Below, piece after piece: positions 6,125 through 10,660 of a DNA stretch of 10,660 nt. A model generated the notes under the pieces. That model saw only the letters and a program-made list of their open reading frames with translations. It did no database searches and was not told the origin of the DNA. This stretch comes from Baffinella frigidus (lineage: Eukaryota; Cryptophyceae; Cryptomonadales; Baffinellaceae), in NCBI GenBank assembly GCA_026770585.1, contig MU648004.1, forward strand, positions 3,500 through 14,159, written 5' to 3'. Each line of letters begins with the position of its first letter. Positions within the stretch are counted from its first letter, which is position 1. Both the position numbers and the translations under genes were made by a program.

Positions 6125-6199
6125 CTACGATGCTCCGATTTGAGCCACGAATCTCACGCCTAGCGAGAGATTCGTGGCTCATGGGGAAAGATCGTATCC
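6125..6199. repeat. Hairpin, 15-bp perfect stem inside a longer imperfect one
   Basis: TGAGCCACGAATCTC (6141-6155) pairs exactly with GAGATTCGTGGCTCA (6167-6181) around an 11-nt loop. The pairing goes on imperfectly out to TACGAT / ATCGTA. It has the same loop length as the hairpin at 1033-1089, but no sequence in common. Confidence 0.75.
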
Positions 6200-6351
6200 C
6201 TTGCGTTGCTTGAGCAAGCTGGAAGCAGGCTGTTCTACGTCTAGCTATGCCTGAGTGAATCTGGTCTCATCAAAATCATGCGACCGGAAGTCAATTCCTC
6301 ACGATTTTGGTCCAAATCCTTCAACGTTGGAGTGAAAACGATCACACAACC

Positions 6352-6493
6352 CGAGTCAGGCAGAGCTAGTACGTGTTCCCCACCGGCTTCCCACCTCCAG
6401 AGGTACTTTGTACCGAGAAAATCCGCGAGACCAAATCAGACTGGGGCACACATCCACTCCCTGACAAGGCAACGTCTAGCTCTGCCCCAGTCA
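6352..6493. mobile_element. Small foldback with GGCAGAGCTAG ends
   Basis: GGCAGAGCTAG (6359-6369) pairs exactly with CTAGCTCTGCC (6476-6486), and the pairing extends imperfectly both ways (GAGTCA / TCAG, TACGT / ACGT). It contains TACTTTGTACCGAGA. The same CAGAGCTAG block is part of the ends of the 736-bp element, so this is probably a short relative. Confidence 0.55.
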
Positions 6494-6539
6494 GAGAGCG
6501 TCTCGGCCTACCTCCCCCGCTGGCGTGAAGCGGTCGCGT

Positions 6540-6717
6540 TTTGACAATTTATTGACCCTCGCCGTTCCATTAGGTCTTTAGGTCATTTAATTAAGAAGCA
6601 TTTACTGGTCTTAGTTCGAGCCCTCTCTGGACGCCTTAAGTTTATGGTCCGACGTCATAAGTTCAATAAAAGTCTCATCATCCCCCCCGTTGCTGAGCGT
6701 CACCCCGACGCATCCTC
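6540..6717. other. No recognisable feature
   Basis: This stretch has no clear ORF and no repeat shared with the rest of the window. A GTTCGAGCCC at about 6613 resembles a tRNA B box, but no stem can be built around it. Confidence 0.4.
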
Positions 6718-6844
6718 ATCCGGGAACAAGTAATGTTCTTTTAAAAAATCCGTACGAAAATTACCACACAATTGCTTCGGACGTGACCAGTTGTGTAGTA
6801 ATTTTCATTGCCAGCTTTTAAAAGAAAAATACTTGTTCCCGGAT
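6718..6844. mobile_element. MITE-like element with perfect 15-bp ends
   Basis: ATCCGGGAACAAGTA (6718-6732) and TACTTGTTCCCGGAT (6830-6844) are exact inverted repeats, followed by TTCTTTTAAAA / TTTTAAAAGAA. The centre is again the shared core, GAAAATTACCACACAATTGC and TTGTGTAGTAATTTTC. The target duplication is ambiguous (AT is possible if the ends are CCGGG/CCCGG). No coding capacity. Confidence 0.8.
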
Positions 6845-6885
6845 AAATCCCGCTGAGCGGGCGCGGGCGTGTTAGGGCTCGTAAC

Positions 6886-6972
6886 CTCTGAAATTGCTCT
6901 CATGACAGATCTGGCGAGCGGGAGTGCGTGCCAGCGCTCCAGCGCCATGTCCGTGCAGGCGAGAACCCCGCC
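6886..6972 (-). pseudogene. Exon-like fragment F
   Basis: The minus-strand frame reads GGVLACTDMALERWHALP then LARSVMRAISE, and ends at GAG|GTTACG, a possible splice donor. The codons are mostly G- or C-ending in the first two-thirds and the frame runs on upstream to about 7038. I do not recognise the family. CCGCCGAAGAGAG at its upstream edge recurs at 7179-7191, next to other repeat sequence, so it may be another duplicated piece. Confidence 0.3.
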
Positions 6973-7303
6973 GAAGAGAGGGAATCCACCAACCCACACG
7001 GAAAGACCAACCCGTCGATTTTCAGACCTCAGATTCACCTTGACAGCCAGACGGATTCGCCTGGCTGCAACTTAAGAAGTCCCGATCTTGGGCCACAAGC
7101 AACTTTTGGGGAAAGGTCGACAATCGACTGTTTGGTCCTTCCGTGAGGGCTGGTGGATCCCACTGCTGTTTACTAAACCGCCGAAGAGAGCGGAAGGAAC
7201 GAGAAGACCTTTAGTCTACTCCGTTGTTCCCGTCTCGTTTCTCGTACCTGAAAAGATCTCCGCATGTCTTGCTTTACAAGAGATGCAGCGCCCTGTTTAC
7301 TAA

Positions 7304-7449
7304 TCCTAGCTCTGTTCGAGTTAGGTTCGTCTCATGGTCAAAAACATTTAGACGTAGATGGACGGTTAATTTGTACTGGAGATCCTTCTTTAAAACTAAT
7401 AACGACGAGGCCAGATTTAGTGGGACAGAGCTAGGAATCCTAGCTCTGT
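7304..7449. repeat. Triple TCCTAGCTCTGT / ACAGAGCTAGGA block
   Basis: TCCTAGCTCTGT (7304-7315) is the exact complement of ACAGAGCTAGGA at 7425-7436. One base further comes a third copy, TCCTAGCTCTGT (7438-7449), making a perfect 25-nt palindrome. It looks like two CAGAGCTAG-ended foldbacks lying back to back. Confidence 0.7.
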
Positions 7450-7481
7450 GGCAGTCGATTCGGTGTCACCGATTTCAGGAT

Positions 7482-7735
7482 TTGGCGAGACGGGCTCTTT
7501 TTCACTGCGAAGTTGACGGATTTGTACCACACACCCGGGATGTCAATTCCAGAGTAGTCGGTCATACCGGCCTACTCTAGACCTTAGGGTGGTCAATCGC
7601 AAAAGTCAACTCATCAGTAGACGTGAGTCAACTTTTGGCAGCATGTACAGGATCCTGTACATTCTTCCCGTGTGTCAACTTATGATTGCTCCCGGTCACG
7701 TCTAAAGTAGTGAGGCGGAGCTAGCAATCACAGGG
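7482..7735. mobile_element. Decayed relative of the 736-bp foldback
   Basis: TGGCGAGACGGGCTCTTTTTC, AAGTTGACGGATTTGTACCAC, CCCGGGATGTCAATTCCAGA and GTAGTCGG follow in the same order as the 4400 end. Further in, GTGTCAACTTATGATTGCTC and GTGAGGCGGAGCTAG (7672-7725) repeat the later part of that end. Between them lie three GTCAAC motifs and a perfect 20-bp palindrome (7643-7662). The right-hand end is not seen. Confidence 0.55.
7643..7662. repeat. Perfect 20-bp palindrome, ATGTACAGGATCCTGTACAT
   Basis: Fully self-complementary without a loop, centred on GGATCC. It stands between two GTCAACTT-type motifs. Confidence 0.85.
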
Positions 7736-7750
7736 TTCGCTGGTGCTAAT

Positions 7751-7892
7751 CTCACAGGGAAACGGTAGTAATTTAAAACCATTGGATTCAATGAAAATTA
7801 CTACACGAATATTTAATATTACTAGTAAAACTCATTGTGTATAGTAAATTTCACTGCACGAAAGTTTCAAATTAAAACCGTTTTCCTACGAG
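7751..7892. mobile_element. MITE-like foldback, GGGAAACGG family, copy 2
   Basis: Same order as 1360-1493: CTCACAGGGAAACGG, ATTCAATGAAAATTACTACA, TACTAGTAAAACTCATTGTG, AAAACCGTTTTCCTACGAG. AAT stands on both sides (7748-7750 and 7893-7895). It differs from copy 1 at many sites and by short indels, so the family is not recent. A 25-bp direct repeat (AATCTCATGGTTCATGATAC type) follows at 7893-7942, then a hairpin GAACTCAAC / GTTGAGTTC. Confidence 0.8.
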
Positions 7893-7969
7893 AATCTCAT
7901 GGTTCATGATACTGGCTAATCTCATGATTCATGATACTGAACTCAACAACGATGAGTTGAGTTCCCAGC

Positions 7970-8072
7970 CCAGTCACGGGCATGCTTGGTCACGTAGCTC
8001 AAGTTATAACTTGAGCTTATAACTTGAGCTACGTGACCAAATGCCCCTATTTGTATGAAAATTACTACACAT
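7970..8072. repeat. Internal part of the CACTCGAGGC element, without its ends
   Basis: CAGTCACGGGCATGCTTGG, then a hairpin with 24-bp perfect arms (7986-8009 with 8017-8040), then CCCTATTTGTATGAAAATTA and CTACACA. This matches 2975-3063 and the inverse of 9637-9745. The outer ends are missing, so this is a truncated or differently bounded copy. Confidence 0.75.
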
Positions 8073-8115
8073 TTCGGGGGGATCATGCCCGGTTTCGTCC
8101 GCGTCCCAGAACGCG

Positions 8116-8137
8116 GGTTTTAAAAAGTTTTAAAACC
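8116..8137. repeat. Perfect hairpin GGTTTTAAAA-AG-TTTTAAAACC
   Basis: Ten-bp perfect arms around two bases. It is followed by CTGGTTCAGTCAACTGC, an intron-end-like motif, just before the interstitial telomere array. Confidence 0.75.
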
Positions 8138-8191
8138 TGCCTGGTTCAGTCAACTGCGTCGTACTGACTGGGGTCTCTAGGGTATGCTTTC

Positions 8192-8818
8192 GCTGAACCC
8201 TGCACCCTACACCCTTAATCCTAAACCGTGAACCCTAAGCCCTGAACCCTACACCTGGAACCCGGGACCCGGAACCCGGAACGCCAAACCCTAGACCCTC
8301 AACACTCAACTCTAAACCCTAGACCCTAAACCCTAAACTCTAAACCCTCAACTCTAAACCCTAAACCCTAAACCCTCAACTCTAAACCCTAAACCCTAAA
8401 CCCTAAACCCTAAACACTAGACTCTAAACCCCAAACCCTAAACCCTAAACCCCCAAACCCTAACGCAGGCTTTCAAGGCGACGTTGGCTGGAACGAAGGG
8501 AGGGCTGGTACGAAAACCCCAAACCCTTAACATTAGACCCTAAAACCCTAAACCCTAAACCCTAAACCCTGAACCCTTCACCCTTAACCCTAAACCTGAA
8601 GCCCTAAACCCCAGACCCTAAACCCCAAACCCTAAACCCTAAACCCTAAACTCTAAACCTTAAACTCTAAACCTTAAACCCTAAACCTTAAACCCTAAAA
8701 CCCTGAACCCTAAACCCCAAACCCTACCCCACAAACCCCAAACCCCAAACCCCAAACCCCAAACCCCAAACCCCAAACCCTAAACCCTAAACCCTAAGCC
8801 CTACACCCTAACCCCTAA
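8192..8818. repeat. Interstitial telomere array, C-rich, degenerate
   Basis: About 80 heptamer-like units, mainly CCCTAAA, with CCCTGAA, CCCCAAA, CTCTAAA, CCCGGAA and other variants. The first 100 bp are the most degenerate. Non-telomeric sequence interrupts it at about 8465-8515. The direction is that of the terminal array. It stops abruptly at 8818 against the first HAD-exon unit. Confidence 0.9.
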
Positions 8819-8836
8819 ATGATTCCCCGGAGGCAG

Positions 8837-8890
8837 GTGCTTGCCATTGATGAGACGCTCAGCTGGACCGTTGCGTTCTGGGTCGAACGA
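8837..8890 (+). pseudogene. HAD-like exon fragment D1
   Basis: After CAG (8834-8836), the frame VLAIDETLSWTVAFWVER matches the intact-looking copy D6 for 18 codons and then changes into repeat sequence instead of M-Q|GT. The first Asp of the DxDxT motif, the nucleophile in HAD phosphatases, is Ala (GCC for GAC). The copy would be inactive even if expressed. Confidence 0.5.
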
Positions 8891-8958
8891 TCAGTGCCAT
8901 TCGCCCATGAAAATTACCACACGATTCGTCATGTGTGTAAAGTGATTACCACTTTACT

Positions 8959-9022
8959 ATGAGTAATTTGCGTAGTAATTTGTGTAGTAATCTGTGTAGT
9001 AATGTGTGTGGTAATTTTCACG
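8959..9022. repeat. Tandem 12-mers, GTGTAGTAATTT
   Basis: Five units of (A/G)GTAATNTGTGT at 12-bp spacing end in GTGGTAATTTTCAC, which is the shared MITE core. Related runs lie at about 9193-9246 and 10461-10515. Only the right-hand arm of each foldback is expanded. Confidence 0.8.
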
Positions 9023-9067
9023 GCGACACACCGATTGCGTTACATGTGAATGATTCCCCGGAGGCAG

Positions 9068-9121
9068 GTGCGTGCCATTGATGAGACGCTCAGCTGGACC
9101 GTTGCGTTCTGGGTCGAACGC
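9068..9121 (+). pseudogene. HAD-like exon fragment D2
   Basis: Reads VRAIDETLSWTVAFWVER. It shares the Asp-to-Ala change with D1, 231 bp upstream, and adds Leu to Arg at the second codon. D1 and D2 were therefore copied together after the active-site codon was lost. Confidence 0.5.
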
Positions 9122-9296
9122 TCAGTGCCATTCGCCCGTGAAAATTACCACACGATTCGTCATGTGTGTAAAGTGATTACCACTTTACTATGAGTAATGC
9201 GTGTAGTAATTACGTAGTAATTTGTGTAGTAATATGTGTGGTGATTTTCTCGGCGACAACCCGTCATCCCTGATATCATATCCTGATATGACTCCT

Positions 9297-9366
9297 CTAA
9301 AGTTGACATCCTGGGTTTAGTGGTACACATTCTGGGTTTGGTGGTGCAAATCCGTCAACTTAACCT
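9297..9366 (-). other. Putative intron start, GTTAAGTTGACGGATTTG
   Basis: On the minus strand, CCCAG|GTTAAGTTGACGGATTTG is followed by a direct repeat of CACCA(C)(C/T)AAACCCAG(A/G)ATGT and then GTCAACTTTAGAGG. The order AGTTGACGGATTTG, ACCAC, CCCAGGATGTCAACTT is that of the 736-bp element's end. This links the element family to introns. Confidence 0.4.
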
Positions 9367-9412
9367 GGGTTGGCTTGTACTTGTCGGCCATATCCTTGGC
9401 GGACTCTTCGGA
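9365..9412 (-). pseudogene. Exon-like fragment E
   Basis: The minus-strand frame SEESAKDMADKYKPTQ ends exactly at CAG|GTTAAGTTGAC, the same donor as the HAD exon D6. The frame stays open upstream to about 9442, but no clear acceptor can be chosen; GGAATCATGCG/ATGATTCC there makes a small hairpin. The protein family is not recognised. Confidence 0.35.
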
Positions 9413-9515
9413 ATCATTCAACGCATGATTCCTCGGATGCATTTGTACCGCGGACCTAGAGTGTCAACTTAAGAATAGACTATTCGTAAGTTAACCTGAA
9501 TTCAGTCAACTGCAG

Positions 9516-9563
9516 GTGCTTGACATCGACGAGACGCTCAGCTGGACCGTTGCGTTCTGGGTC
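9516..9563 (+). pseudogene. HAD-like exon fragment D3, split by an insertion
   Basis: Preceded by AATTCAGTCAACTGCAG, an acceptor with the GTCAACT motif. The frame VLDIDETLSWTVAFWV keeps the DxDET motif and is interrupted after the Val codon by the 232-bp element at 9564-9795. It resumes at 9800 with E-R-S-L-L-F-A-H. Copies D1 and D2 show the uninterrupted state. Confidence 0.5.
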
Positions 9564-9795
9564 CACTCGAGGCTAGAAGTGTGACTATTTTAAAACAGAG
9601 CTTATTTTACAAGTGAAGGGGGGAAAATAAATGTGTAGTAATTTTCATACAAATAGGGGCATTTGGTCACGTAGCTCAAGTTATAACTTGAGCTACGTGA
9701 CCTTATAACTTGAGCTACGTGACCAAGCATGCCCGTGACTGGTACTAAATTTAACAACCCCACATTTAAAATACCCCCTCTTCCAGCCTCGAGTG
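9564..9795. mobile_element. Nested MITE-like element, CACTCGAGGC ends, copy 2, with GGTC target duplication
   Basis: Inserted into exon fragment D3. The ends CACTCGAGGC and GCCTCGAGTG are exact inverted repeats, with further imperfect pairing to TATTTTAAA. GGTC is present at 9560-9563 and again at 9796-9799. D1, D2 and D6 have a single GGTC at the same place, so this is the duplicated target. Inside, a perfect 38-bp palindrome (9665-9702) is followed by a third half arm (9703-9726), and one GTGTAGTAATTTTCAT core is present. Confidence 0.9.
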
Positions 9796-9819
9796 GGTCG
9801 AGCGCTCATTGCTATTCGC

Positions 9820-10010
9820 CCATGCAAATTACCACACAATTGCTCTACTATCACGAACCGTGATTGCTATAGTAACCACTACCATTACTAATAGTAATCA
9901 GTAGTAATTACTACCATTAATAATGGTAATTGCCAGAAGTCATTACTATAATCCTTCTGGGTAGTAATTCCGGTGTAATGTGTGTAGTAATTTTCACGGG
10001 CGACACTCTG
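9820..10010. repeat. Foldback with TAGTAATTAC-rich centre
   Basis: It runs from GCAAATTACCACACAATTGC to GTGTGTAGTAATTTTCACGG, the core pair of this unit. The centre is a mesh of short GTAAT/ATTAC inverted pairs, including the perfect TACCATTA-A-TAATGGTA near 9913-9929. It is the foldback half of unit D3. Confidence 0.7.
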
Positions 10011-10030
10011 AATCCAGTTCTCAACTGCAG

Positions 10031-10042
10031 GTGCTTGACACT
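10031..10042 (+). pseudogene. HAD-like exon fragment D4, deleted
   Basis: After TTCTCAACTGCAG only GTGCTTGACA remains of the exon before it jumps to CTTTCTGGCAACGAAAATTA, the foldback core. The acceptor side is kept and the exon body is lost. Confidence 0.45.
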
Positions 10043-10122
10043 TTCTGGCAACGAAAATTACTACACGTGTGCAGTACTATTACTAGTTGATAGACTCAGG
10101 GTTGGTTGGTTGGTTGGCTGTA

Positions 10123-10446
10123 AGGTCACACGAGAGAGAAGATAATCTCGAGGGACCTACCCAGAGTCGTATATCACCAAGTATACAACGTATACGAAGA
10201 ATAAACCGTCTGTGTAGTAATTTTCACGGGCGACAAACTGAAATCAGTCATCTGCAGGTGCGTGACATTGATGAGTAGACCGTCGCGTTCTGTGTCGAAC
10301 ACTCATGGCTATGCGCCCATGAAAATTACCACACAACTTCTTCACTATTTGTAATTTGCGTAGTAATATCTTCGTATACGTTGTATACTTGGTGATATAC
10401 GACTCTGGGTAGGTCCCTCGAGATTATCTTCTCTCTCGTGTGACCT
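10123..10446. repeat. Perfect 78-bp inverted repeat, 168-bp spacer
   Basis: Arms 10123-10200 and 10369-10446 are identical in reverse complement along all 78 bases, beginning AGGTCACACGAGAGAGAAGA and ending AACGTATACGAAGA. The surrounding repeats have diverged, so this pair is young or kept alike by gene conversion. Each arm sits inside the foldback of a different D unit. The arm holds a GTATACAACGTATAC inverted pair. The spacer contains the D5 exon fragment. Confidence 0.95.
10258..10305 (+). pseudogene. HAD-like exon fragment D5, with stop
   Basis: Follows ATCAGTCATCTGCAG. Reads V-R-D-I-D-E and then TAG, because 12 nt (ACGCTCAGCTGG) are lost. Beyond that T-V-A-F-C-V-E-H is still recognisable. 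The DxD pair is kept, but the Thr and the following helix are gone. Confidence 0.5.
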
Positions 10447-10529
10447 CCCCGGAGGCCACACGACGCTCACCGTAGTAATCTGTGTAGTAATCTGTGTGGT
10501 AATCTGTGTAGTAATTTCCCCGGAGGCAG

Positions 10530-10589
10530 GTGCTTGACATTGATGAGACGCTCAGCTGGACCGTCGCGTTCTGGGTCGAGCGCATGCAG
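10530..10589 (+). CDS. HAD-like hydrolase, single 60-nt exon (D6, best copy)
   Basis: CAG|GTG...ATGCAG|GTTAAGTTG bounds exactly 20 codons: VLDIDETLSWTVAFWVERMQ. A hydrophobic strand followed by DIDET is motif I of the haloacid dehalogenase (HAD) superfamily, where the first Asp is the nucleophile and the second the acid/base. Both are intact here. This is the only copy with a good donor and without the foldback that interrupts the others, so it may belong to the parent gene or to a better-kept duplicate. The remaining HAD motifs (Ser/Thr, Lys, acidic pair) are not in the window. It is only one of several exons, so function cannot be said. Short-motif chance similarity remains possible. Confidence 0.45.
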
Positions 10590-10660
10590 GTTAAGTTGCC
10601 GGATATCTCAAAAGTTGACATGTTTCTACAAAGTGGACATGTTTCTACAAAGTTGACGTA
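10590..10660 (+). other. Putative intron start after D6, with tandem AAAGTTGACATGTTTCTAC
   Basis: It begins GTTAAGTTGCCGGATATC, close to the GTTAAGTTGACGGATTTG that follows exon-like fragment E. From 10610 a 19-bp unit AAAGT(T/G)GACATGTTTCTAC repeats and runs off the end of the window. Confidence 0.45.

Larger units (their letters stand above)
8819..9260 (+). repeat. Two tandem 231-bp units with HAD exon and foldback
   Basis: Units begin at 8819 and 9050 with ATGATTCCCCGGAGGCAGG. Each holds the D exon fragment, then CATTCGCCC(A/G)TGAAAATTACC, TTCGTCATGTGTGTAAAG, and a right arm of tandem GTGTAGTAATTT 12-mers ending in TTTTC(A/T)CGGCGACA. They are nearly identical in the first 150 bp and differ by indels in the 12-mer stretch. 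Confidence 0.9.

Noticed and set aside
6605-6640. tRNA gene, suggested by GTTCGAGCCC (B box-like)
   Set aside because: No T-arm, acceptor or anticodon stem can be formed around it.
1033-8137. Hairpins as bacterial terminators
   Set aside because: No T-tracts follow them and no bacterial genes precede them. Most lie inside foldback elements.
8819-10520. CRISPR-like array
   Set aside because: The repeats are long, unevenly spaced and diverged, contain foldbacks and exon pieces, and have no unique equal-length spacers. The telomere repeats show a eukaryote.
1-10660. Plant W-box cluster (TTGAC core)
   Set aside because: The motif is GTTGAC with fixed longer flanks tied to repeat and exon borders, and no promoter or gene is seen near most copies. 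Motif-bearing repeats explain it better.
1-10660. Retroelement or viral sequence
   Set aside because: I found no reverse transcriptase, integrase, capsid or long terminal repeat motif on either strand.

Overview
This window looks like the subtelomere of a eukaryotic chromosome. It opens with 12 perfect, uninterrupted CCCTGAA repeats on the plus strand, the orientation expected at a left chromosome end. It also holds two large interstitial arrays of TTTAGGG-type repeat and variants (1630-1957 G-rich, 8192-8818 C-rich). TTTAGGG-type telomeres occur in plants, green algae and many protists (alveolates, oomycetes, other algae), so the species cannot be fixed from this. Introns that share inverted-repeat ends would suit an alga or other protist. 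Nothing looks bacterial: there are no long ORFs, operons or ribosome binding sites, and I found no tRNA or rRNA gene.

Layout. 1-126: terminal telomere-like array. 127-1630: diverged repeat, three copies of a short exon-like fragment (family A, minus strand), a ~20-bp minisatellite, a perfect hairpin, a GA tract and a MITE. 1630-1957: interstitial G-rich telomere array with blocks of variants. 1965-2460: four copies of a second exon-like fragment (family B, minus) separated by intron-like spacers. 2460-4400: dense AGTTGAC/GTCAACT motifs, foldback elements, a second copy of the 155-412 repeat, and two copies of exon fragment C (minus). 4400-5135: a 736-bp foldback element. 5140-6060: GC-rich stretch ending in the only convincing candidate gene start, an exon that would encode a signal peptide (5877-6048). 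6060-8190: foldbacks, MITEs and an exon-like fragment F (minus). 8192-8818: interstitial C-rich telomere array. 8819-10660: about six repeat units, each carrying the same short exon with a HAD-phosphatase-like motif (family D), plus a nested MITE with a 4-bp target duplication and a perfect 78-bp inverted repeat.

Two themes tie the window together. First, the hexamer GTTGAC/GTCAAC occurs about 50 times by eye (chance would give about 5). It sits at the edges of short, codon-like segments flanked by AG and GT, as in CAG|GTTAAGTTGAC and GTCAACTGCAG|GTG. This suggests a family of introner-like (transposon-derived) introns, together with subtelomeric duplication of the exons between them. Second, one core, GAAAATTACYACAC and its complement, recurs about 19 times inside foldback elements whose outer ends differ. 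No transposase or reverse transcriptase is visible, so all these elements would be non-autonomous. Most of the window is best read as decayed, shuffled exon-plus-intron pieces and MITEs, not as working genes.
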